64,000 bases of DNA from Luscinia megarhynchos (lineage: Eukaryota > Chordata > Aves > Passeriformes > Turdidae): positions 16,277,983 through 16,341,982 of the forward strand of contig CM067568.1 of NCBI GenBank assembly GCA_034336665.1, in the 5' to 3' direction. The translations under genes were made by a program, and so were the position numbers. The notes under the pieces were generated by a model, which saw only the letters and a list, made by a program, of their open reading frames with translations, was not told where the DNA came from and ran no database searches. Below, piece after piece: positions 1 through 10,393 of this stretch (the stretch's first letter is position 1; each line of letters begins with the position of its first letter).

Positions 1-753
1 GAAAAATATGAGATCATACAATAAGATCTGCACTTGAGATCAAAATGCATTTAAAACTAACCTTTTTGTTACCTCAAACTTAAAAGAAAGTGATCAGATG
101 AAAAAAGGAAAAATAAATTAAAAAATTAGAGATTTCCATCCATGACTATTAAATGCCCTCAGAATATTTATAGCAGTTTCATTTGTTTTCAGCCCATTTC
201 AAACCAGCCCTACGTACTAAGCTTTTATGCAACCTCATAAGCAAGACCAAATGAATTTTTAAAAATCTATTGCCAGATGATTTTCAAGAAAAATCCTCAC
301 TTTTTTCAATATTCTTTCATCAGCTGACAAACAGTTTCTAATAATTCATGCAGACATACTCTTCAACTGATTTATTCCTTTCTAGAGGTACCTTTTCACC
401 TTTTAGTTTGTAATTTAGAAGTTCTATATCACCTTGAAGTAGATATTAAAAGCTAAATGCAAGTCTTGAGGTATTTTTGTAGAAATATAAGTTCTGAGGG
501 AACTCCACTCAATGCAGTGGAGCTGTTCCAGATTTTTAAATAGAGAAAAAAAAGGACAACAATTTCGAGAGAGTTAATTTTCTCTCCTTAGGAGGGAAAG
601 CATTTTAAGCAGAAAAGAAAATTTTGCATGAAGGTAACAGGTTCATTAACTTCACAAAGCCAAGGGGGAAAAAAAAAAAAAAAGCTTCAAGCTCCAAAGC
701 AAGTTATAAATTCTTTAAAACAGTAAAAATGCCAAGCAAGTGAATCTTCCTAC
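1..753 (-). other. Start of intron 1 of the minus-strand gene
   Basis: The sequence left of the donor at 753-752 is AT-rich, with an A15 run at 669-683 and many stops in all frames. I see no convincing second exon, so intron 1 most likely continues past the left edge. One acceptor-like site near 587 on the minus strand opens a frame of about 45 codons, but it reads as Leu/Phe-rich noise without a good donor and is not called. Confidence 0.5.
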
Positions 754-826
754 CTTTGATGTGTATGCAGACCAGGGCTAGTATTGATATCCATAGTGGT
801 ATTCGTGTCCCACCACCTTTACCCAT
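754..826 (-). CDS. First coding exon of a secreted or membrane protein (signal peptide), 5' partial gene
   Basis: The ATG is the complement of 824-826. It has a favourable context (A at -3, G at +4), and an in-frame TAG at 848-850 upstream fixes it as the first possible start in that frame. Exactly 24 codons plus one base follow. The peptide has Lys3 and Arg8 in its N-region and then a hydrophobic core including LWISILALVCI (residues 11-21), a textbook cleavable signal peptide. The exon ends at 754 in the donor AAG|GTAGGA, a phase 1 intron, which is the usual arrangement after signal-peptide exons of extracellular modular proteins. A TATA box sits about 70 bases upstream of the ATG. The remaining exons lie left of the window. 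I do not recognise the gene from this peptide; any secreted or type I membrane family is possible. The exon call rests on promoter, Kozak context, upstream stop, signal peptide and donor all agreeing. Confidence 0.72.
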
Positions 827-870
827 CTTTTGGAAGCCCGGCAGGAGCTACCGAACTACCTGCCTCTGAG
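827..870 (-). other. Predicted 5' untranslated region of the minus-strand gene
   Basis: This is the stretch between the expected transcription start, about 30 bases downstream of the TATA box, and the ATG. It is short (about 44 nt), contains an in-frame stop at 848-850, and has no upstream ATG on the minus strand. The exact start site is inferred from TATA spacing and could be off by several bases. Confidence 0.55.
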
Positions 871-893
871 GAAACACCTGTCTGCTCCCAAGT

Positions 894-901
894 CTTATAT
901 A
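894..901 (-). promoter_or_regulatory. TATA box of the minus-strand gene
   Basis: On the minus strand this reads TATATAAG, a close match to the TATA consensus, 24-31 bases upstream of the predicted start site near 870. Further upstream on the same strand are a GCCCCACC word (about 955-962), a possible KLF/Sp site, next to CTTTTAAG, and an AACAAT word. There is no CpG island, so this looks like a focused, tissue-restricted TATA promoter rather than a housekeeping one. The regulatory reading is inference; the TATA word and its spacing are visible. Confidence 0.6.
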
Positions 902-910
902 GTGAGAGAG

Positions 911-2130
911 TAGGATCTGGCTCAGTTCCCAGATTGTTTCACAAGGCTCTTAAAAGGTGGGGCTTCAGACATTTTTGTTTTCTTTTGCAGGTGCAGAGGT
1001 AAATAGAGGATGCTCTGACTTTCCCTCAGCTATTTACACTCTAGGAGGAGTCTTCTTTCCACATTTTTGATGAAATGTCAAGAAGTGAGCAAGAAGAATT
1101 TTTGCTTAGGCTTAGTCTTCCCAAATTTTATTGTGGGACAAACACAATTTAAGAGACTTCTGGGTGACTTTTGAGCAGGAAGTTTGAGTGAATTATTTCA
1201 CTTTTTTTTTTTTTCCCTTCCTCAGGGCAAGTGATGATAATTAGCTTCTCAAAAAAAACCCGAAGAAGTTCCACCTGATACAAATTTGTTTTAATGAGTT
1301 TGCACCTGCCTATGTAGCTACTTGGCTTGTGAAAATGAAGAAATCTAATGCTGTTTAAGGTCAGCAGCTACTCCGCTGGCCAGGCATAACACAGGTGTAC
1401 ACAATGAGAATCCTTTTATGTTGGCAAGTCATTGATATTGAAGGACTCCATTGCTTACATGGGCAATTTTAGGGTTATTTCAGCTGTTCCCTTCTGAGTA
1501 AACATGAATTTCACCATTAAAAATTATTTTGATTCTACCTATGATTAAAAAAAAATCTATGTGTTTTCTAACCCTAGAGACATTAGGGACAGATATGCAA
1601 GAATATTCTTTGGAGTATTCCTTACCTTAGGAGCAATGAGAGAGTGAAGAATGCTTTTTGAGTATGTTAGAACAGTTATTTACAGCTATATTACTTTGGG
1701 AAATTAACCTTTTAAAGCGTTTTACCCTGGAGTGTAGAAATTAACCTTTTAAAGTGTTCTGCCCTGGGGTGTAGAGAAACTGGGTCTTTCACTAGGACAG
1801 CAGATCCCATAATCCCACATGGGTTCAAACAGTTCCTGCAAGGAAGAAGTTACTGGGATTTTGTCTCCATAGTCTTTGGAGTCATAACTATGTTCAAATT
1901 GGAATGAAGTTTAGCCATTTGAAGGGCCATTAGAAGAGCATTGGGAAAGGTAGTGAAATACTCCTTTAGGTTGCCTAGGAATACTGTCCAATTTCCATTT
2001 CTGAGTTAGTAAAACACTTCCATGGGAATGGTCTAAGTGCTGTTGATAGTGCTCTGGAGCAAGGGAATAGACTAAATGTCCATTTGAAATTCTCTCAAAT
2101 ATGATTTTCTATTATGTTTTATGAAAAATT
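911..2130. other. Upstream flank of the minus-strand gene, no gene seen
   Basis: AT-rich single-copy-looking sequence. It contains a T13 run at 1202-1214 followed by a pyrimidine tract, and a two-copy tandem duplication listed separately. Proximal promoter elements of the minus-strand gene probably lie in its first few hundred bases. No exon, RNA gene or transposon is recognisable. Confidence 0.5.
1700..1773. repeat. Two-copy tandem duplication, 37-bp unit
   Basis: Positions 1700-1736 and 1737-1773 are head-to-tail copies that begin GAAATTAACCTTTTAAAG and differ at four of 37 positions, all transitions. The tandem order and moderate divergence suggest an old replication-slippage duplication. 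Each copy carries a TTTTAAA core. Confidence 0.85.
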
Positions 2131-2380
2131 ATCATGGAATCCTAGAATGGTTTGTGCTGGAATGGACTTTAAAGATCATCCAGTTCCAACCCCCTGCCAT
2201 GGACAGGGACACCTTCCACTATCCCAGCTTGTTCAGACCCCTGTCAGACACAGTCTTGGACACTTCCAGGGGATGGAGCATCCACAGCTTCTCTGGGAAG
2301 CTGTTCCAGTGTCTCACTCATCTCACAGAAAGGAATTTCTTCCTAATATCTAATAAAAATCTACTCTCTCTTAGATTTGT
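2131..2380 (-). mobile_element. CR1 LINE fragment, 3' end, inverted
   Basis: The plus strand starts with TCATGGAATCCTAGAATGG, the complement of the terminal ATTCTATGA-type repeat of avian CR1. It continues through the conserved blocks around AAAGATCATCCAGTTCCAAC, CCATGGACAGGGACACCTTC, GGAGCATCCACAGCTTCTCT and TTCTTCCTAATATCTAAT. About 250 bp of the 3' end remain, so the copy is strongly 5'-truncated as is usual for CR1. The TGCCATGGACAGGGACACC block marks a different subfamily from the copy at 30.5 kb. Both open frames across it are by-products of the repeat. Confidence 0.93.
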
Positions 2381-5300
2381 AGTAGTAACTTCAACACTAA
2401 GAGGAAAATAAAAGGCACGATTTTTAGATAAAAAGCAAACAAAAGCTAGAAAATATGCTGATTGTCCTGAAGAGCACATCTATTTAAATAAAGGTGACAT
2501 AACAAAATTGAATTGGAAGTTTTGGCGGAAAGAATTTTTCCATTTCAGTCATGAATTATACCTTTAGCAACTTCATTGATGTAGCTCTGTAGAATTTACC
2601 TTAGCATATTTAACAAGGAAAAGAAGATGTCTGCAAGATACTTGTATCTACAGAAATACATGCAGTGAAAATTTAAGGAAGTATCATTGTCTCTAATGGT
2701 TGTTACCGAAGTTCCAGGATGAAAGTCTAGAAAAAATAAAATAAAAAAAAATTTAAAAATTTAATGGTATGTAATTAAAGTAATGATAAACTAGTTTGGT
2801 AAACTCATGTGGGTAACACACATAAGCTTATTAAGAGATTATGCTTGCGAAAAGAAAAATATACTTTATGAATCATTGTATTACTTACCACTAAAAATCA
2901 ATTCATATCAACAGTTGCTATGCTGTGGTTTCATATACATTTCCTGCATGTTCAGGGAAGCTCTGTGATCTCTGAGACATCCCAGTCTAGTCATCAAAAA
3001 TTAGGCTGAAACTGGTTTACAGTTCAGTTTAACCCCTTTAATTGAGCTTTAAGGCACCATCAGAAATGATTCTCCATATCTGTATTTTTGACTGAAATTT
3101 TAAAATCTCATATATGTCATGAATTAACTATCCTGACCCTACTAATTCATGGACTATGACATATCACTCTTGCCATATTAAATTTCTATTTCTTCTCAGA
3201 AATTATTATAAATTGTGTTAAAATGTATGAGATTTGCAAAAATAATCTCAAATATTTATAAAATAAATTGTTTAGTAGCATTATTAATTATTTAAATTGT
3301 ATTTCACCTCCATTCACTCAATAGACATACACAGGTGACATAGGAGAGTATATTTTAAAAAATAGTGGGAGTAATGTCGGATTTTTGTAACCTCCTTATG
3401 ATTAAATCCATACAATGGACTGTATAAATAGAAATATGAATATGTTTGAAGACTTTATTGATGTATCTAAACTCTTTTTACAGAAAAGGTAGATGATTTT
3501 GCCATTGCATTTGATCTGAAAACCTTGACATTTCTTTCTATTGTTTCTCTTCCTTTTTCACAGGATCGTATTCCTACTCTCTGCTTCTGCGATATTAAAT
3601 GAATGAAATATTTCAGTAAAAGAATTGTTAGCATTTTCAGATCTATTATTTTTAACCATATATGATCAAATGCTACATGGTGGTGATGTTTACACCTCTT
3701 ACTCATTATTTCTGAATCTCCTTCTTCATAAAATAAAATGAGACCATCATATCTTATCTTCATAGATACCCACTGTAGAATGCAAATAAAATGTGATAGC
3801 AAACTTGGTTAACTTTTGGGTGCAATAATGACTGAAATCAGTGTCTCCATTTATAGTTTAAAAAGACAGAGTGATGAACTCATGCACTCATGCACAAGGT
3901 TGTCTAGTCCACCTGGTGCCGTACTGGAGTAGGGAGTATTCATTTCAAGGGAAGGAGGAAAACAAGTGTAATTGACAGGAATTACAGCACTTCCTCTGTG
4001 TGTGAGTGCTAAAATGCAAATTATCAAAGAGCTTCCTGCTGGACTTTTCTCTGTCTGGTCATTTGGCCACTTCTGAAGCCTGTTTAAGCCCCAGAGTGAT
4101 GCTGGGGCACTTGGCATGGAATTCAGCTGAAGTACCACTCTGATTGTCCCTGAATTTTGTGCAAATTCAAGTGCACGATTTTTGTCTGAAATCTTCTATG
4201 GAAAAGTGAAGTAACTGACCAATTTCAGCTTAAAAGTTGTTCATTTATATTACAGGTGTCCTCTTACTTATGTGAAGATGAACTACATTTCAAAAAGCTG
4301 CAACGAGTATTTCATAGTATGATACAATACAGTCTTTCTAAAATAAAGCTATAGTTAAAGAGTAAAACAGGAATACAACTCCTTTTATGTTCTTTACCAG
4401 ATCTTAGTCAAACACAGAGCCATTGATCCATTTCTTTACTCCCTAATGCTTAGATAAAACTCATTAATTGAAAATCAAATCACATTATAACTGAGATTTA
4501 ACCCATTTCATTAACATGAGTAGTTCTTCTGTCTTGTAGTGTGTGCATCGTAGAGGAGCAATACATGGTGCTTTAACCTCCATTGCAATCTCTACGTTTT
4601 TACTGCAAAACAAGTAATAGGTAACTTAGGATGTGTTTCTTGTCTGTTCATTTCAAAGTTTGAAGTGTCATTTAGAAGAACCCAAGCAAAGCATAACATT
4701 TTAAATCAGGCACTGGAGACTAACTAGCAGCAACATAAGAGGCTCATTAACCCTGTATGACTAGGACGTAAAAGATATTGAGTAGAATATCTCTCATTTT
4801 ATTGAACATTTATCCTCTGGGAAGCAAATCCATCTGAGAACAACTAAGAGTACTGTATTAAGACATTCCCCCTATGAAAAGTTTGTAAAGAATCTGTGCA
4901 GAGTTGGTAAAGGAAAAATAATGTGCACCCTGTACCATGAGAAGTATGAACATGGGGCCAGAGTAGGGTTTCCATGTTGTCTGAACACGTCCAGGATATC
5001 TCTGTGTATAAAGGGGATAAACACTTAAGCCTCTTTACAGTTTGTAAACACAGACACCACAACTGTGCATGCCAATATTTGCAATTGGTATTATAGACTA
5101 AAAAATGGATGTACACACATACTGGAGGGCATATTTACATTGTGCAGTGGTGCATGTTGTAGAGATCCCTCTGTTAGCAGCTGCCAAGGTAAATTCATAA
5201 TAGGAAATGGTGTCACTGCATTGATATGAAGTTGCATGATGGAGAATTTGCTTTTTTCTGAGGCACTGACACTGCAGCATTGCATTTGGGATCAGAGCTC

Positions 5301-7029
5301 TACCTAGAGCTATGAAATGCCATAGGGCCTTTGCAGCACTCTGTAAAGCCAGCTGAAAGCTGGGGTCTCTTATGCAGTGCCTTGGTGAGTCAAATCAAAA
5401 TTCAGTCTTTACAAACAACTGGCCAAAAAGTGGGTGAAGTGGAGGTCTATGCTGAGCAGTATCTATAAACCCTCAAAGGAACCTGTTGGTGATGCACAAG
5501 CTCAAAAAAATGTGCATTAATGTACTCTGGTGGACACAACTCTGCTGAATGACACTTTGTTTGTTTGTTTTTTGCAATAATATAAACTACAGACTGTGTA
5601 TAAGTGGAGATAGATATGTATGTATGCTATTACCACTAGCAAGTTTTGTCAGAAGTTCAATTATTAGTGGATCCTTGAGTATATTCCCTTATCTTAAACC
5701 AGTAGCAGACTTCCTTATTCCAAAAAATAATGCATGGAGGATATAATTAAATGCATACAAGCAAGGACAAACATGGAAAAATAAACAAAATCCTTTGCTC
5801 CATGTATTATTCAAGACTCAGAGAAATTAACTAAATTTATAGAAGTGGTATAAAATTAGCAGAAACCTCTTTAGTATTTCAGTGCAAATATTGCCATTCA
5901 TATTAATAATTTAAGTTTCTGTTATGTCATCCTCCTTGAAGGGGGAGCATATTGCATGGGGGTATCTGTGTATATGTGTTCAATCTCTATTCTAAAATAA
6001 CTTTTAAAAGTTACTTTTAAAAGTCCTTTTCTATATTCAGCATTTCAGTTCACAGACTTTGGATAATGGTACAGCATGAAGACTTAAAGTAATGGAAGAT
6101 GTTGAACAAAAAATGCAGGCAGGTACAAACTGGCCACAAATTTAATTTAATTTGACAAAGGTTTATAAACATTGAAGCACTGCTATAATTTCTTTAAGAC
6201 CTTATTGGAGTAGCAGGGATAAGAATCATAATCACTTTGGAGACAAGACTGATGCTCATTTATGTAGTTATTAATATGAGGGTTTATTGTGTTCATAGTT
6301 TTTATCTATTGCTTTATTTTTATTTTAGTAAATTTTAAGGAAAGCTTATCTTTATTTTTATAAAGTATTATTAAATTTGCAATGTTAAAACACTAGGAGG
6401 TATTGATGTTAAGACCATCAGTGCAGTTCCATGAGACAGTTTTAAATTACATGGGTGAAATGTTATGTTTCTTAGAGGGTTCTTGTTTTTTTTAGACTGA
6501 GCTTAGATAATTAATGTCTTTCCTTGTTCAATTATTTTTACCTATGTGTCCTAACACTTTGTTACTGTGTGTTATTCAATCCTCACTGAACACAGTCAGC
6601 AATTTCCTCAGTTACTTTTCTGTGGTGCCCATCACCAGAGTCCCTGAAAAGTTCATCAATAGTAGTGTATCAGTTTTGAAAATACGTTTTTAAGTAATTG
6701 GGATGTATTATCTTTTTTTTTTTTACATATTGCTAAATAAGGCATAGTAATTTTGGGGGGCAAATTGCCTAACACCCCCAGAAATAATTTTTAAAATATG
6801 AAACTTTATTTTGGTAGCCACATATTTAGTATGTCATCTTCAGACAGAACTGTGAAGGTCCTACAGTTCTGCAGATGAGATACTGAAGTGGCCCTCATAG
6901 AATGTAGAAGAAAAAAAAATCATCAAGTGTGAAAATTCCAGTTTAGCTAAATATGCGCAGCATCGAAACTATTCAAAATAAAGGAGAAATTGAATCCATT
7001 TTGACATGGTGACATCTGTGTGCCTTTTT
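2381..7029. other. Intergenic AT-rich stretch, no gene seen
   Basis: Ordinary AT-rich sequence with stops in all frames. Open frames of up to about 110 codons on the minus strand (3467-3802, 3851-4138, 4844-5285) show no recognisable protein. Small items are adjoining TTTTAAAA palindromes at 5999-6024 (listed separately), a GTTT triplet repeat near 5560, and a short G-run/C-run stem at 6766-6780. No transposon is recognised. Confidence 0.45.
5999..6024. repeat. Two adjacent perfect palindromes
   Basis: AACTTTTAAAAGTT (5999-6012) is followed directly by ACTTTTAAAAGT (6013-6024). Both are perfectly self-complementary and are a duplication of the same core. They could extrude as small cruciforms; no function is implied. 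Confidence 0.8.
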
Positions 7030-7330
7030 CATTCTTCAGTGGCCAAATTCTCCAGACAGTGAGGACTGTGGACAACGATCCTGCTCAGTGTGCTCTCAGT
7101 GAACCTCGAATCCGGGTTCAGCTCCCTGCAGCAGGTGCCTGATGTGCACACAGTCCAGTGGAGAGCAGCAGGATCCAATCACAGAGTCGGGGTTGTGCAA
7201 TGCTGTGTACGCACAAAGATGGCACATTGCGACTTCTGATCGCCTGCACTCCCTGCTCACGTAAGGAACCCTTCCTCCATGAGTCTGAGTAGGCACAGGA
7301 GAGCTACTCACGAGAAATTCTCATGGGCTC
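7030..7330. other. CpG-retaining, GC-richer block of unknown origin
   Basis: About nine CpG dinucleotides fall between roughly 7072 and 7312 (for example in CTCGAATCCGGG near 7107), while the surrounding kilobases have almost none. A 71-codon minus-strand open frame (7096-7311) crosses it but shows no known domain. It could be a solo LTR, another young insertion, a small unmethylated regulatory element or an unrecognised exon. Flanking target duplications are not obvious by eye. Confidence 0.35.
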
Positions 7331-9538
7331 TGTGTTGTAAGTTATCACAGACTGTGGGTTTTAGATATATCCTCTAAATATGCATCATGGGGGTGACTAA
7401 TTGGGCTTGCATGGTTTGCTAAGCTGAGCTGTCAGACTCCTTATCATTTTGCAGTGCTGAAGTATGATATAAAACAAGAATGCTGTCAAACTTGAGCAGC
7501 TAGACTTGTAGTGTATTGAACATTCAGCATGTCAGTGGATGAATTGTCTGTTGACCTTTTTATAGTCAGTTTTCAGCTTTATTGATCTGAAAACCATGAA
7601 AATCCTTATCTGCTTTGGTTGGTTGCTGCAAGTGGCTGAAAACTGGTGTTGCATGTTCATGTTTCGAAAATAGGAATTGTATGGACTGAACTTTCTTACC
7701 ATGACCTGAAATGACTTGCAGATTTAGGGATGAAGAGAAGATTATTCTGCTCTTTTCTGTTGCCATCATCAAGCAAGTTTTATCTATGGCAGTTTGACTG
7801 TCAGTCTTCAGCTGGAGATTGCTGTTTAAGCTGATAGTGATTGATGCAGATGGTGTCTAATTTTGAGTGTACATCTTCTAGCTCTTAACCTTCTTTGAGT
7901 GCTAACAATGTTTCTGATGAAATGAAGGTAGAGTCTGAACTATTAGTAATAAATTGAATAGAGAGAATCAGATGTAGATTTCAGATCTGAAACTGATTTT
8001 CGTGAGCTGCTGATTAGGAAAGTCAGGACCCTGTCTACAGTCACACTAGATGTGACATTCTGTGTGTAGTTAGTTCTAGTACATGCTTATGAGCTGATGC
8101 CTTTATACAAATGCGGAGTAGAAGAGCTATGATTCCTTTCATACAACACAATAAAGCACAGTTATCTTTTGTTTATATTGCTCTTAATAATTTAGGAATG
8201 TTGTTAAAATTTCTGGAAATAATTTTGGACACTATAGATAGAAAAAAACTGTACTAGATCAATTAAAATAGGAGGAAATGAATGCATCAAATGCAGGTCT
8301 GAACCGAGAAGCTTACAATCTCTATACAGTGGACATTGAAGAGATTTGAAGAAAGCTTTTCCATTGTTGAATTAATTACATGATCATGGAAATGGATGCA
8401 AAAAATATTTCTGTAAAAAGCTGACTCTTTTGGAAACTGAAGGTGAAGTAGGGTTTCTTATTGAAATTAATCTCAGATTAATATTGACACAAAGGGCTGT
8501 TTTCAATTATTAGCCTTATCAATGCAATAACTTTTTGATAGAGAAAATATTGCAGTGAAACGAGGAGACTTTTTTTCCTGTCTACGCAAGAATAGATAAA
8601 TAAATTACTGTCTACAATCTAAGAAAGAAATAGAAAAGTTTGACATATGTTTCATAGCAGGTAGTGGGCTCTTAAGCTGTCTGAAGCAAACATGATCCAG
8701 AAGGCTGTTCATCTCCATTTTGTGTTTCTATCCAACAAAAAGAGAAACAGGAAAAGTAAGTTTGCTTTTATGGTGTGGATCCTGCAGTTTTGGAACTCCT
8801 TTGTATGCTCATTTGTTCTCTCTGAATCATTCTTGCAAACAGGTGGGGAGCGCTTTCTTTCCTTGCAGGTTTTGGATTGAATTCAAGGTTCCAGGAAACC
8901 CAAGTCTCTTATGCTGGTGAACTTCAAAGCAGTTCAGCATAACTCAGTTGGGCTGCACAGAAGGAAACCTGTGAGTCCCATGCCTTGTCAATGGTATTCC
9001 AAATACTGCATTTCTTGACTCAAAGACTTAAAACCATCAGGTGATCACTTTTGTTGAATCAGACTTCTTTATATCTCATACACATTTTATCCTGTACTTT
9101 TCTTTTCTTGTGACTTGTCAATTTACATTTAGGGCACATCATTTAAGCAAATATCCCTTCTTGGCTCAGAGATCCCTGATGACGAAAATTACCTGCATCT
9201 GTTGAAAAGCTGCATTCGTTGTTATATACTCAACACTGTTAAATGACAGTCTTCCTTTTCTAAGGGAAGAATCAAGGGGGGAAAGCCTGCATTGCATACA
9301 TCAGCAGCTGAAACATTTCCCAGCTGAACATTAGTCAGTTTGCTGAAAGATTTATGTCAAAATTTGGTTAAAATCAGCTTGATAGGTTTTTTCCATATGG
9401 AGTTTCAGTTCCCAGGAATCAGTTCAGTTTTGTCTCACACAAGTGAAGGTGGATCAGATCAAGAAAGAATATCGACTGCAGGTGAAAAAAGTGAGAGAAG
9501 CCTTTCACTGTGTTAGGAATTGTTTGGGTTTTTTGTAG

Positions 9539-9598
9539 CCACATTGGAGCTGTACAAGAGTCACTTGTTTTGACCACATCAGAGCTGTACAAAAGTAA
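9539..9598. repeat. Imperfect direct duplication, 35-bp spacing
   Basis: Copies at 9539-9563 and 9574-9598 share the core GAGCTGTACAA and match at 21 of 25 positions. They look like an old local tandem duplication whose unit of about 35 bp has partly diverged. Confidence 0.7.
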
Positions 9599-10300
9599 TT
9601 TCAGCCTGTTCTCTAGGCTCTCTGGTGTACTTCAACTTTTCTGTAGCTGCTGCATATTGAAAGATTTAAATGGTTTTCTCTTGTATGATTTGTATAACAC
9701 TTAGTAAGTACTGAGCAGTTTGTACACATTATGGCTTGAAGCTCCATCAAGCTAGACCCTCATGTGAACCAGCTTCTCATGGGTCACATTAATGAATTAC
9801 ATTTACACTCATTAGGATGGCTGAGGAAATACAACCTGCAATGTTGTAATCAATAATGTGAAATCACTTTCCCTTCTAGTGGCTCCAAGCTGTATTGATA
9901 AGTACCACTATGAGTTCATAATAATTTTTTTTGTATTTTTTCATTTCTCTCATGTAACATTATAATGTCCTAGATTCTGAAGTAATAAAAAGAGGTTCCA
10001 GTGTATCTGACCTATAAAATCTCGAGATTCAATTAAACTTTTTCCACTGAAGGATTCCTTTGAAGATAATCACAAAACTTACTATGCTGTTCTCAAAGCA
10101 AAGGCTTTTCTCAGCATACTCTCAACTCTTATGGAAGTAATGATTATCTCTGTGTTGTGCAATCCACTAAATTCAGCGGTCCTGGGAGATGATTCACCTT
10201 GATAAGCAATATACTTTTACAGAAGCTAGGGGAAAATTCCTTCAGTTTAGAATTTGCATTGTTTTAGCTTCAAAACTGAGAAAAGCAGGCTTGGGGTTTA

Positions 10301-10393
10301 GTTTGTTTTTTTAAAATTTTGTTTCTTTTTTTTTCTTTATGTTTTTGGGTTTTTTGTTGTTTGTTTTTGGGTTTTTTTATTTTTATTTTTTGG
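10301..10393. repeat. T-rich low-complexity tract
   Basis: About 90 bases are dominated by runs of T broken by single G or GGG and a few A or C. It may be the remains of an old poly(A) tail read on the other strand or simple slippage. No element is recognisable next to it. Confidence 0.8.

Noticed and set aside
440..588. Possible second exon of the minus-strand gene after an acceptor-like CCCTCCTAAG
   Set aside because: The phase fits and the frame stays open for about 45 codons, but it is Leu/Phe-rich, ends in a stop without a donor, and the acceptor is only average.
784..1002. 72-codon plus-strand open frame over the promoter
   Set aside because: It is the antisense shadow of the minus-strand first exon and promoter; no plus-strand promoter or protein similarity supports it.
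2114..2411. 79- and 96-codon plus-strand frames
   Set aside because: Both are translations of the CR1 3' end at 2131-2380.
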